Shown here: positions 55,254 through 63,918 of the stretch, in pieces
Layout: the number at the start of each line of letters is the position of its first letter
How positions within the stretch are numbered: the stretch's first letter is position 1
From: Acinetobacter sp. WU_MDCI_Axc73
GTDB taxonomy: Bacteria; Pseudomonadota; Gammaproteobacteria; Pseudomonadales; Moraxellaceae
Direction of reading: 5' to 3'
DNA: 64,000 bases
Assembly (NCBI RefSeq): GCF_025562455.1
Contig: NZ_JAHPRO010000002.1
Span: 124,001-188,000, forward strand
Translations under genes and position numbers: made by a program
Notes under the pieces: generated by a model
Seen by the model: the letters and a program-made list of their open reading frames with translations, nothing else
What the model was told of the DNA's origin: nothing
Database searches by the model: none

Positions 55254-56391
55254 GCATATTTTGTAGCGCGTCTGGGGCATGCATACGTTCACCATTTTCC
55301 AAAGAATATTCTGCCATCTTTGCTGCACGTGGACGCATTTCATGTTCATAGGCCGCAATGGCCGCTTGCAGCGAAGAAAACTGCCCCGAACATAAATATT
55401 CACTGAGGTTTAAAGCGTCCAGCATCGAGACATTCACGCCCTCGCCAGCAAAAGGTGGCATCACATGTGCTGCATCGCCAATGAGGGTTAAATTGGCTTG
55501 GGACTGCCATGTTTGGTCTAAAGGCATGCAATAAATGGGACGAGGAATTAAGGGAAGTGAAGTATGCTCAAAAAGGTTATCCCAAATTGCATCCCATCCT
55601 GAATAAAAAGATTTAAACCATTGTTTGACTTTTATCCGATCTGAAAAAATAGCCTGATGCGCCGTTGCCCATGTTTCTTCTGCTTTAAAACTGGCATAAA
55701 AACCGATTTCATCATTTGCTTTTTGTCCCATGAGTAGATTCTTTTCATGACCAAATGCCATGACTTTTCCACCATTGAGCAATTGATCTATTTCTGGTGC
55801 GCTTTGTTTGACATTCACAATATATCCCTCAAGCATGGTAATACCTGAGTAAAATGCAAGAATATCAGTAAGGTAAGGACGAACTTTAGAGTTGGCTCCA
55901 TCCGCAGCAATGACCAAATCCGCATAAAAAGTCGTATTATTTTTAAAGTGTAATCGCCAACCATTGGCTTGTGTCTGCATTGAGATAAATTGATGATTCC
56001 ATTGCACGGTGTCGGGTAGTAAAGATTCCAATAGAATTTTTCTTAAAGCCCCACGATCAATTTCAGGTCGGAAATCAGGATCACCAAAATTTTGTTCGAG
56101 TTGATCATCATGATCACTCAAAAAAACTTCTGCTTTTGCATTCATAATTTTTTTACGATCTGCTTTGGGCATAAAATGCTGTTTAAATTGCTCGATCAAC
56201 CCTGCGTGTTGTAATGCTTTTAATCCTGAATCTTCGTGTAAATCTAGAGGCGAACCCTGTACACGAGCATATTGATTTAAATCACGTTCAAATACTGTAA
56301 CGTGCATATTTTGCAGTTGTAATAAACGGGCAAGTGTCAATCCAGCTGGCCCACCGCCAATAATGGCTATTTTTTTATTTTTTAGAAGCAT
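55231..56391 (-). CDS. TetX-like FAD-dependent monooxygenase
   Basis: A 386-residue class A flavoprotein monooxygenase. It follows TetX segment by segment: IAIIGGGPAGLTLARLL, then SPLDLHEDSGLKALQHAGL (TetX has GTLDLHKGSG), PEIDRGALRKILLESLLPDTV (TetX [21 protein letters not shown]), VIAADGANSKVR, and IGDAAHVMPPFAGEGVN (TetX IGDAAHLMPPFAGQGVN). TetX hydroxylates tetracyclines; homologues of this kind in soil and environmental bacteria often act on other aromatics, so activity on tetracyclines is not proven. It lies 37 bases after an AraC-type gene on the same strand and overlaps the 3' end of the neighbouring flavoprotein gene by 23 bases, tail to tail. Confidence 0.85.
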   Translation of the reverse strand: MLLKNKKIAIIGGGPAGLTLARLLQLQNMHVTVFERDLNQYARVQGSPLDLHEDSGLKALQHAGLIEQFKQHFMPKADRKKIMNAKAEVFLSDHDDQLEQNFGDPDFRPEIDRGALRKILLESLLPDTVQWNHQFISMQTQANGWRLHFKNNTTFYADLVIAADGANSKVRPYLTDILAFYSGITMLEGYIVNVKQSAPEIDQLLNGGKVMAFGHEKNLLMGQKANDEIGFYASFKAEETWATAHQAIFSDRIKVKQWFKSFYSGWDAIWDNLFEHTSLPLIPRPIYCMPLDQTWQSQANLTLIGDAAHVMPPFAGEGVNVSMLDALNLSEYLCSGQFSSLQAAIAAYEHEMRPRAAKMAEYSLENGERMHAPDALQNMLNVFQSH

Positions 56392-56428
56392 ACTATTCTC
56401 TAATAACTATTTGAAATATAGAGATAGT

Positions 56429-57184
56429 CTACTTAGGTGGTAACACTAATAATTGTATAAATCGGTCATTATGATTAAGTTTAAGTTGTTTGGGGGATAC
56501 ACCTGAAAATTTTTTGATCTGTTTTATGAAATGCGATTGATCAGCAAAATCCTGCTCAGGGAATAGTTGACCCTTTCTAAGAGGTTCAAAAGATGCTTTA
56601 AAGCGGAGAATATCACAATAAGTTTTTAAAGAAATTCCAAACTTTTCAGTAAAATAACGATGAATCTGACGCCGACTCCAGTGAACCTGCGCTGAAAGTT
56701 CGGTCACGCTCAAATTACCACGGGATTGATAAAGTAATTGAAATAATTTTTGTTTTCTTGAATCAATCTGTTGAGGTAAAAGAGAATGTATTTTTCTCGA
56801 TGCTTTTTTACAAAATAGATCGAAATCCAACAAATCTACGGGTTCAAAATCCCAAAATTGTGCAGGTAGATATTCTGCATAATTGAGCAAATTAGAAATA
56901 GATTTCCCTAAGAGATATTCCACAGCTAATAGCTTAAAACTGATCGCAAAGATTAATGTGTTCGCCTGTAAAATAACGGGTTGTGGCTGGGTTTCTAATC
57001 CTGAACAGATCATTTGAAAGGGTTGCGTAGATGATTGAGATAAAGTTAAATCCATACGACCATCTGGTAACACAATGATTTCTTTAGCTTCATCAGAGAC
57101 ATTATGTAACATCCAAAAACTTTCGACATAATCTGACAAAGTAGCATCAGCTTCAATAAGTTTAAATTTCAGATCATGATTCAT
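56429..57184 (-). CDS. AraC-family transcriptional regulator
   Basis: A regulator of about 251 residues from ATG 57184. The C-terminal HTH has NLSVTELSAQVHWSRRQIHRYFTEKFGISLKTYCDILRF and the closing FADQSHFIKQIKKFSGVSPKQLK, which are the two helix-turn-helix units of AraC. The N-terminal sensor begins LKFKLIEADATLSDYVESFWML and IIVLPDGRMDLTL, as in proteins with the DUF6597 domain. In-frame ATGs further upstream (to 57343) add a tail that is not family-like, and no start has a good ribosome site. Its downstream neighbour is the TetX-like gene and it is divergent from the GFA gene, so it may control both. Confidence 0.83.
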   Translation of the reverse strand: MNHDLKFKLIEADATLSDYVESFWMLHNVSDEAKEIIVLPDGRMDLTLSQSSTQPFQMICSGLETQPQPVILQANTLIFAISFKLLAVEYLLGKSISNLLNYAEYLPAQFWDFEPVDLLDFDLFCKKASRKIHSLLPQQIDSRKQKLFQLLYQSRGNLSVTELSAQVHWSRRQIHRYFTEKFGISLKTYCDILRFKASFEPLRKGQLFPEQDFADQSHFIKQIKKFSGVSPKQLKLNHNDRFIQLLVLPPK

Positions 57185-57361
57185 AGTATGAGTTATCGTT
57201 GGTTGATCTATAGTATAAGGTTGGATAGGATCAGATTTTATTGAAAGATGTTTCTCAGTTGATGATTGCTTATATGATAGCTGAAAATCGAAGTTTGAAT
57301 GGCTGGTATGTCCCATCATTTTAACTGAATTAAGTCTACACATCTAACTGCAAGGATATTG

Positions 57362-57778
57362 ATGATGTCACAAGCTACAATTTTGTCTGGAAGCTGTTTA
57401 TGCCAAGGTATTCGTTATGAGATTTCGGGTAATGGACTGGGAGATATTATTCAATGCCATTGTCAGCGCTGCCGTAAAGCTAACGGTACCGCTTATGCTA
57501 CGAACACGCCTGTGCATGTGGATGATTTTAAAATTGTAGAAGGCGAACACCTTCTAAAAAAGTATCAATCGACCCCGACCACGCAGCGTTGTTTTTGTAG
57601 TGAATGTGGTTCGCCAATCATGAGCATCAAAATGGATATGCCTGAATTTTATCGTTTGCGGATTGGAACTTTAGATACCCAAATTGAGCAAAAACCGAGT
57701 ATGCATATTTTTGCTGCGCATAAAGCAGAATGGGACTCGATCACAGATGATTTACCACAATATGCCGAACGACCTTAA
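57362..57778 (+). CDS. GFA-family zinc protein (glutathione-dependent formaldehyde-activating type)
   Basis: A 138-residue protein with the GFA zinc pattern: GSCLCQGIRYEI (C-x-C), IIQCHCQRCRKANGTAY (C-x-C-x-x-C), and CFCSECGSPIMS (C-x-x-C). Most GFA proteins have no proven role; the formaldehyde link has been shown for few. AAGGA lies six bases before the ATG. A decayed second copy lies at 59568-59818. Confidence 0.9.
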   Translation: MMSQATILSGSCLCQGIRYEISGNGLGDIIQCHCQRCRKANGTAYATNTPVHVDDFKIVEGEHLLKKYQSTPTTQRCFCSECGSPIMSIKMDMPEFYRLRIGTLDTQIEQKPSMHIFAAHKAEWDSITDDLPQYAERP

Positions 57779-58089
57779 CAAGGCTAAGTAAGTCCTTTGA
57801 ACAATCATTAAAAACCATTTTAATTAGGTAAACTTTAGAATGGTTTTTTAAGTTTTGATATTAAATTTAATCCATTTTTTGTATGAGCATAGCTATATTA
57901 ATTTGAGGTTTTAAAGATTTAGAAAATATTTATAATGACAATGGATAGTAATGAATGATGCAATTCAGTCATTATAGCTCATAAGTAGAGTTCGAATCAT
58001 AAAAAACCACTGAAGATCAGTAAAATGTGGATGTTTTTATTGCGGGTCTAATTTTAGATTCAATTTTTTAAATTTTTATAAGCTAGACC
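57779..58089. other. Intergenic region between the GFA gene and the amine oxidase gene
   Basis: A 311-base, AT-rich gap. It starts with a terminator-like hairpin (AAAACCATT 57811-57819 / AATGGTTTTTT near 57839-57850). A GTTCGAATC at 57990-57998 resembles a tRNA T-loop, but the arms do not pair. Nothing else was recognised. Confidence 0.5.
57811..57851 (+). terminator. Intrinsic terminator of the GFA gene
   Basis: AAAACCATT and AATGGTTTT pair across a loop of about 19 bases and are followed by TT. Moderate strength. Confidence 0.65.
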
Positions 58090-59472
58090 ATGTTAATTTT
58101 AGATATTCTTAGTTTGATCAAGAGTTATAAAAACTTTATGTTAAATGATAGCGACACTAATTTACCAATTCTGATTATTGGTGCAGGGATAGCTGGAATA
58201 GCATGTGCTCAAAAACTACAGGAAAATGGTGAGAAAGTCGTCATATTAGAGGCTAGGTCACGTATAGGTGGACGCATAGAGTCTAAAAAAATTGATTCTG
58301 ATTTCTTTGACTTAGGTGCATCATGGATTCATGGGATTGATCATAATCCAATATGGGAAATTACTCAAAAAAATCATATAGAAACAACAATATTTAACTA
58401 TGATCATTCAACATATTTTCATGAAAATGGACAATTATTTTCTGATAAAGAGGTTCAAGAGTTTGAATTTTATATAGATAAGATAGAAAATTTACTGTCT
58501 CAAACACGACAATTATCTGCTTTTGATGCTATTCAAGAAATCATCGCCTCCTTACATTATTCAGGAAATATATTTTCAGAAATCTATCTTAAGAAATTAC
58601 TATTGAGTTTCTTTGAGCGAATGGCAAATGACCCATTTGCGACAAATCTTGATTTACTTTCAGCGCACTACAAAAAGTATGAGGGGTATTTTCAAGGTAA
58701 TGAAGTGATATTCCCCAAAGGGTACGCTCAAGTTGTTGAAAGTATCTCAAAAACTATAGAAATAAAGTTTAATGTAGATGTAAAAAGAATTAAGGATGAG
58801 AATAACCATATAAAAATTGTAGATTTTGACAATAAAATTTATTTAGCTTCACGTGTAATCGTTACAGTGCCACTTGGTATTTTAAAGAAAAATTATATAG
58901 AGTTTTCTCCACCATTACCGAATGATTATATTCATGCTATTCAAAAAATTGGGTTTGGATCGTTCAATAAAGTATTTTTTGAATTAGAGCAACCACTTCC
59001 TTTTAGATTGGAAAGCTCATTCGAAAATATTAGTGATTTTTATTGGAATGATGGTGACTGTTTTAATATCTTAGATTTATCTGAAATCTATCAAAAACCA
59101 ATGTATTTAATGTTGTTTGGAGGAGAACAATCAGATTTTATCGACAATTCAACAGATAGCGAAGTATCAGATTTTATCTTTAGTCGCTTGCAAAAACAAT
59201 TTGATAGAATTCCGAATAAACCTAAAAAAATGATAGTTACACGTTGGGGGGCTGACCCTTATAGCTATGGTTCTTTTAGTTTTCCGTCACTTAATCACAG
59301 TGATGATATTGTGAAAGTACTGCAAAAATCATTGAGACAACGAATTTTTTTCGCTGGTGAGCACTGTAGCTTGAAATATGCTGGGACTGTTCACGGTGCA
59401 TATTTAAGTGGTTATGAAACAGCTCAAATGATATTAAAGGAGATTTCTTCAACAGGACGTTCGAAAACCTAA
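58090..59472 (+). CDS. Flavin-containing amine oxidase (polyamine oxidase-like)
   Basis: A flavoprotein of 460 residues (or 444 from the ATG at 58138). FAD binding is at LPILIIGAGIAGIACAQKL, then GEKVVILEARSRIGGRI and FDLGASWIHGIDHNPIW, the amine-oxidase fold. The C-terminal FAD motif is FFAGEHCSLKYAGTVHGAYLSGYETA. The body is unusually AT-rich and Lys/Asn/Ile/Phe-rich against its neighbours, and the GFA duplication surrounds it, so it may have been acquired. The likely substrates are polyamines or related amines, which is not certain. It has no signal peptide. Confidence 0.85.
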   Translation: MLILDILSLIKSYKNFMLNDSDTNLPILIIGAGIAGIACAQKLQENGEKVVILEARSRIGGRIESKKIDSDFFDLGASWIHGIDHNPIWEITQKNHIETTIFNYDHSTYFHENGQLFSDKEVQEFEFYIDKIENLLSQTRQLSAFDAIQEIIASLHYSGNIFSEIYLKKLLLSFFERMANDPFATNLDLLSAHYKKYEGYFQGNEVIFPKGYAQVVESISKTIEIKFNVDVKRIKDENNHIKIVDFDNKIYLASRVIVTVPLGILKKNYIEFSPPLPNDYIHAIQKIGFGSFNKVFFELEQPLPFRLESSFENISDFYWNDGDCFNILDLSEIYQKPMYLMLFGGEQSDFIDNSTDSEVSDFIFSRLQKQFDRIPNKPKKMIVTRWGADPYSYGSFSFPSLNHSDDIVKVLQKSLRQRIFFAGEHCSLKYAGTVHGAYLSGYETAQMILKEISSTGRSKT

Positions 59473-59519
59473 AACAAGACTTGTAGTAAGACAGAAGCTA
59501 TGCCCAAGTCTCAAATATG

Positions 59520-59551
59520 AAAAACCCAGATAAAAGTTCTAGGTTTTTTAT
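59520..59551 (+). terminator. Intrinsic terminator after the amine oxidase gene
   Basis: AAAAACC...AGA and TCT...GGTTTTTT pair (one bulged or mismatched position each side) followed by T's. Confidence 0.7.
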
Positions 59552-59567
59552 GACCATATTATTTTAT

Positions 59568-59818
59568 AAGGTATTCGTTATGAGGTTTCGGGTAATGGAT
59601 TGGGAGATATTATTCAATGTCATTGTCAGAACTGCCGTAAAGCCAATGGGAAGGCTATGCCACCAATATACCTATGTATGTGGATGATTTTAAAATTGTG
59701 CAAGGCGAACATCTTCTAAAAAAGTATCAATCGCCCCGAGCATATTTATTTTTGCTGCGTATAAAGCAGAATGGACTCGATCGCAGACGATTTGCCACAG
59801 TATGCAGAACGACCTTAA
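59568..59818 (+). pseudogene. Decayed second copy of the GFA-family gene
   Basis: The stretch AAGGTATTCGTTATGA at 59568-59583 matches 57405-57420 of the intact GFA gene, and near-identity continues to GAACGACCTTAA at 59807-59818 (57767-57778 in the intact gene). The copy is 251 bases against 374, because an internal segment of roughly 110 to 120 bases is gone between CCCCGA and the following CATATTTATTTTTGCTGC; both ends of the lost block have CCGA in the intact copy, so it looks like a slippage deletion. The 5' end with the start codon is also missing, and small indels break the frame. Non-functional. Confidence 0.85.
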
Positions 59819-59843
59819 TTGAGGAAACTCAAAATAAGACTAT

Positions 59844-59877
59844 TTTACAAAACCAGTAAAAGAGTTAGTTTTGTAAA
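59844..59877. terminator. Hairpin at the 3' end of the CotH gene
   Basis: TTTACAAAAC and GTTTTGTAAA form a perfect 10-bp AU-rich stem with a 14-base loop just before the CotH stop on the minus strand. There is no long T-run, so its strength as a terminator is doubtful. Confidence 0.45.
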
Positions 59878-59881
59878 TGCT

Positions 59882-61447
59882 TTATGGGTTGAGTTGAGAA
59901 TTCATCCACTCTGCACGTTTTGTGAGCCATGATTTTAGATAGGCAACTTGAGCGTTTTCATCATTGCCTAAAAAGACAGGCGTTCCAGCATTCCAATTGA
60001 TCGCATAAGGGCTGAGAGGCCAAATATTATTATTTTGTGTTGTTGAGTTAGAAATATTTTGTGCTTCACGATCTATATAATTCAGGAGATTAGGCATCTT
60101 TTTATATAAGACAGCCCATCTTTCAATTAATTTTTGTTTAAAGATAGGATCTTGCATTAAATGTGACGGATAGTTAAGGGTTAAAATCCACCAGCCTTCA
60201 GGGTTTTCAGTATTGTTAGCAACATAATTTCCAGCACTTAAATCGTAATCCCAAATTGGTCCAAACGTGAGTTTACCATCTGTTGTTTTAAAGAAATTGG
60301 TACTTGCCCAAAAGTGATCATTATCTTTAAATAACTCATTCAATAAGATGTAATCAACTGCTGAGTCGATATCAATATAATTTTGATATCCTGTATTAGG
60401 ATCAAAATTATTATTAAAAATACGATCTTCAACCTCATTTAAGTAATTTGAAATATAGTTAAGTTGTTGATTTTTAATAGTTGTGTTGCTGCTCACATCC
60501 GATTTGACTTCATAGTATGTACCATATTTTGTCTGAACAAATATCCCAGAATCAGTCACACGGCTCGCAGGGGTCATCTCTACGAAAAATTCATGTATAT
60601 CTGGATTTTTTTTCGTGTTGTTATTGCCCAAATTCACTTTATTGGGAGCAATATCTAGGTGTTCAGTGACTAGGTAAAGACCATTTGCCTTCCCATTTAA
60701 ACTCACATTTGCAAATCGATAATTGGCTGTCCAGCTATTGCGAATAAAGTTTTTACCCAAACATAATGCAGTAGCATTTCTGAGCATCGTTCCATCATAG
60801 GCATTTGCCAGTAAATCCCAATTCTGATTTTCTGGCATACCGTAGAGAGAAGCAGCTGTGTTCAATTTTAAGCGATACGGCTTTTTATCTGCTGCCCACG
60901 TACTATTCCCACGGCCTTTAATTTGAGAATTCAAGGTGTTTGTGATGTTTGTATTGATATCTTGTACCGTGAGAACTGTAGCGCTGTAAGTATCTTTTTG
61001 AATTTCTACGCCTTCGTTGATAGCGATATTCAAGTTAGTTGGGGCGAAAACATCACAGTTAACGATGGTATCTTGATCCAGTACATCAAGACTAAAGGTT
61101 TTCAGCGCACTTGTGGTTTTCCCATCACTTACTGTTAAGCTTAATGTGTAGTGTCCCGGTAAATTGGTGGTAAAGCTTGGCAAAGCAGAGGTAGCATCCG
61201 AAAAAGATATTTGACTATTTGCAGGTTGTTCCACAATACCCCAAGAGTAAGTTAATGTATCGCTGTCAGGATCGAATGACTTTGAACCATCTAATTTAAT
61301 TTGTGTATTATTATAAAAATTAGTTTCGGATGTTTGAATAATTGCAATTGGTGCTTGATTATTTGAACCATTACTTCCGCCGCCACAACCTAAAAAAAAT
61401 ATTGGCAATAGCATTGCACTTGATTGTAAGATTTTTTTTGTCTGCAT
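59882..61447 (-). CDS. Lipoprotein with PKD-like and CotH-type kinase domains
   Basis: A 521-residue exported lipoprotein. The signal peptide ends in the lipobox FFLGC, so it should be lipidated at the cysteine and held in a membrane. Residues about 30-125 form a PKD/Ig-like domain (IKLDGSKSFDPDSDTLTYSWGI, GHYTLSLTVSDG). The C-terminal 380 residues match the CotH family: QIKGRGNSTWAADKKPYRLKL, NWDLLANAYDGTMLRN, and the late FGPIWDYDLSAGN, corresponding to the D-x-D/N metal site. CotH proteins of spores are atypical protein kinases; those on other bacteria are less studied. The start is ATG 61447, with GGA upstream. Confidence 0.85.
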   Translation of the reverse strand: MQTKKILQSSAMLLPIFFLGCGGGSNGSNNQAPIAIIQTSETNFYNNTQIKLDGSKSFDPDSDTLTYSWGIVEQPANSQISFSDATSALPSFTTNLPGHYTLSLTVSDGKTTSALKTFSLDVLDQDTIVNCDVFAPTNLNIAINEGVEIQKDTYSATVLTVQDINTNITNTLNSQIKGRGNSTWAADKKPYRLKLNTAASLYGMPENQNWDLLANAYDGTMLRNATALCLGKNFIRNSWTANYRFANVSLNGKANGLYLVTEHLDIAPNKVNLGNNNTKKNPDIHEFFVEMTPASRVTDSGIFVQTKYGTYYEVKSDVSSNTTIKNQQLNYISNYLNEVEDRIFNNNFDPNTGYQNYIDIDSAVDYILLNELFKDNDHFWASTNFFKTTDGKLTFGPIWDYDLSAGNYVANNTENPEGWWILTLNYPSHLMQDPIFKQKLIERWAVLYKKMPNLLNYIDREAQNISNSTTQNNNIWPLSPYAINWNAGTPVFLGNDENAQVAYLKSWLTKRAEWMNSQLNP

Positions 61448-61770
61448 TGGAATCATTCCAAAATTTATAAGATTTTTGGTAGTATCTTTGAATTTGAGTT
61501 ATTCGTAAAATACTATTTGCTCAATTTAGTATAACCTCAACTTGTATTCTCAAAATCATCATTGTCTCAACAATAAAGCTGATAAAATAATTCTATTTTT
61601 ATCAATAATTTAAATCTATTTTTTGAAAAATATGCTCCTATTTTGACTCTTCAAAGCATAATGCTGATACCTAAGCTGAATTTCACTCACTTTTGATTGA
61701 AACTAAATCATTTTTATTCATGTCGTGATTCGGGTATAAATAGCGTCATAGAGATTAGGGGCTGATCACA
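61448..61770. other. Divergent promoter region of the CotH and mesX genes
   Basis: A 323-base AT-rich gap. For mesX, a TATAAA (61734-61739) about 30 bases before the ATG may be the -10 with only weak -35 candidates around 61705-61716. No riboswitch-like structure (SAM or cobalamin) was recognised, and a MetR or MetJ-type site is not clear. Confidence 0.45.
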
Positions 61771-62781
61771 ATGAGCAATGAATTTGAATTTTCGATCAAA
61801 AGTATTCGTTTTGATGAAAACTATCGTCCGTCAGACAATACACGTATCACCACTAACTTTGCGAATTTGGCCAGAGGGGCAAGTCGTCAAGAGAATTTGC
61901 GTAATACGTTAAATATGATCAACAATCGTTTCAATGCATTGGCACATTGGGATAACCCTACAGCGAATCGTTATTCTGTCGAACTTGACATTATTTCGGT
62001 TGATATTGATGTTGAGGGTAATGGTGAGACATTCCCAACTATCGAAATTTTAAAAACCAATATCATTGATCACAAAACTAATCAACGTATTGAAGGTATT
62101 GTTGGAAACAACTTTTCCTCATATGTACGAGATTATGATTTTAGTGTGTTGCTACTAGAACATAACAAAGATCAAGCTAAATTTAGTACGCCAGAAAACT
62201 ATGGTGAGTTGCACGGAAAAATCTTTAAATCTTTTGTCAATTCAAATGCTTTCAAGGAAAATTTTAATAAGCAACCTGTGATTTGTCTCAGTGTTTCTAC
62301 AACGAAGACCTATCATCGTACTGCAAATCATCATCCTGTGTTGGGTGTGGAATATCAGCAAGATGCTTATTCTTTAACCGATGAGTATTTCGCAAAAATG
62401 GGCTTACAGGTACGTTATTTCATGCCTGCAAATAGTGTTGCACCTTTAGCATTTTATTTCCGTGGTGATTTGTTGAGTGACTACACTGATCTTGAACTGA
62501 TTGGTACCATTAGTACCATGGAAACGTTCCAAAAGATTTATCGACCAGAGATTTACAATGCAAACGCTGCAGCTGGAAAAGTTTATCAACCAAGTTTGAA
62601 ACATCAAGATTATTCATTGACTCGAATTGTTTATGACCGTGAAGAACGTAGCCAGTTAGCTGTTAAACAAGGGAAGTGGACTGAAGAGCACTTCATTAAG
62701 CCTTATCAAGCTATTCTTGAGCAATGGGCTGCCAACTACGCCGACAAAAGTGACGCTGATAAAAACTGTGCTGCTGTTTAA
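61771..62781 (+). CDS. mesX: MesX (DUF1852), partner of the MesD methionine synthase
   Basis: A 336-residue protein of the DUF1852 family, recognised by FSIKSIRFDENYRPSDNTRITTNFANLARG near the start and by its place just before a short MetE-like gene. In work on folate-independent methionine synthases, DUF1852 was named MesX because MesD needs it and oxygen to make methionine from homocysteine. The chemistry of MesX is not known to me. GGGG-like TTAGGGG lies before the ATG. It is the first gene of the module, 24 bases before mesD. Confidence 0.9.
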   Translation: MSNEFEFSIKSIRFDENYRPSDNTRITTNFANLARGASRQENLRNTLNMINNRFNALAHWDNPTANRYSVELDIISVDIDVEGNGETFPTIEILKTNIIDHKTNQRIEGIVGNNFSSYVRDYDFSVLLLEHNKDQAKFSTPENYGELHGKIFKSFVNSNAFKENFNKQPVICLSVSTTKTYHRTANHHPVLGVEYQQDAYSLTDEYFAKMGLQVRYFMPANSVAPLAFYFRGDLLSDYTDLELIGTISTMETFQKIYRPEIYNANAAAGKVYQPSLKHQDYSLTRIVYDREERSQLAVKQGKWTEEHFIKPYQAILEQWAANYADKSDADKNCAAV

Positions 62782-62805
62782 CTTAAAGATAGAAGATTAT
62801 TGATT

Positions 62806-63837
62806 ATGAAACGATTATTACCGACATCAACTGCTGGCAGTCTACCAAAGCCATCTTGGATTGCAGAACCTGAAAAACTATGGTCACCTTGGAAATTACA
62901 AGGCGATGACTTAGTACAAGGTAAACGAGATGCATTGCTTGTTTCATTGCAAGAACAGCTTCATGCAGGTATTGATATCGTGAGTGATGGTGAACAAACT
63001 CGCCAACATTTTGTCACGACATTCATTGAACATCTGGATGGTGTTGACTTTGAAAAACGTGAAACAGTTCGAATTCGTAATCGTTACGATGCAAGCGTAC
63101 CAACCGTGGTGGGTGCTGTATCTCGTCAAAAGTCTGTGTTTGTGGAAGATGCCAGGTTTTTACGTCAGCAAACCACACAGCCAATTAAATGGGCGTTACC
63201 CGGTCCAATGACCATGATTGATACATTGTATGATGCGCATTATAAAAGTCGTGAAAAACTGGCTTGGGAATTTGCCAAAATTCTGAATCAGGAAGCACTT
63301 GAGTTAGAAGCTGCGGGTGTGGATATTATCCAGTTTGATGAGCCTGCATTTAATGTGTTCTTTGATGAAGTCAATGACTGGGGTGTTGCTACGCTTGAGC
63401 GTGCGCTTGAAGGCCTTAAATGTGAAACTGCGGTACATATTTGCTATGGTTACGGCATTAAAGCCAATACCGATTGGAAAAAGACATTGGGTTCAGAATG
63501 GCGTCAATATGAAGAAGCCTTTCCTAAGTTACAACAATCTAAAATTGACATCATTTCACTAGAATGTCACAACTCTCGTGTGCCAATGGATCTGATTGAA
63601 CTGATTCGTGGTAAAAAAGTGATGGTCGGTGCAATTGATGTAGCGACCAATACCATTGAAACACCTGAAGAAGTTGCGGACACTTTACGTAAAGCACTTC
63701 AGTTTGTCGATGCCGATAAGCTTTATCCATCAACCAACTGTGGTATGACACCTCTTGCTCGTAATGTCGCAAGAGGCAAATTACAGGCGCTGAGTGCAGG
63801 TGCCGAGATCATCCGAAAAGAACTCTCAAACGGGTAA
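62806..63837 (+). CDS. mesD: MesD, MetE-core methionine synthase (folate-independent, oxygen-requiring)
   Basis: A 343-residue protein corresponding only to the catalytic C-terminal domain of cobalamin-independent methionine synthase; the N-terminal domain of MetE that helps bind methyltetrahydrofolate is absent. The zinc ligands are visible: His and Cys in VHICYGYG (about 211 and 213), Glu in SLECHNSR (about 253) and Cys in STNCGMTPL (about 312). DIVSDGEQTR and VGAIDVATNTIETPEEV are also conserved. The short length next to DUF1852 marks the MesD family. I start at ATG 62806; the longer frame begins with a TTG at 62800. Confidence 0.9.
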   Translation: MKRLLPTSTAGSLPKPSWIAEPEKLWSPWKLQGDDLVQGKRDALLVSLQEQLHAGIDIVSDGEQTRQHFVTTFIEHLDGVDFEKRETVRIRNRYDASVPTVVGAVSRQKSVFVEDARFLRQQTTQPIKWALPGPMTMIDTLYDAHYKSREKLAWEFAKILNQEALELEAAGVDIIQFDEPAFNVFFDEVNDWGVATLERALEGLKCETAVHICYGYGIKANTDWKKTLGSEWRQYEEAFPKLQQSKIDIISLECHNSRVPMDLIELIRGKKVMVGAIDVATNTIETPEEVADTLRKALQFVDADKLYPSTNCGMTPLARNVARGKLQALSAGAEIIRKELSNG

Positions 63838-63918
63838 TCATCGGTATAGTCAGATGTAAAGGGTGAGCGGAGTTGATGAGGATTGATCATCAAACTGCTC
63901 ACCTTGATGAGGAAGAAA

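Noticed and set aside
57990..57998. GTTCGAATC resembling a tRNA T-loop, thought of as an island attachment scar
   Set aside because: The flanking bases do not form a T-stem and no other tRNA part is present.
57362..59818. Composite transposon formed by the two GFA copies
   Set aside because: No transposase, terminal inverted repeats or target duplications are visible; the repeats are gene copies.
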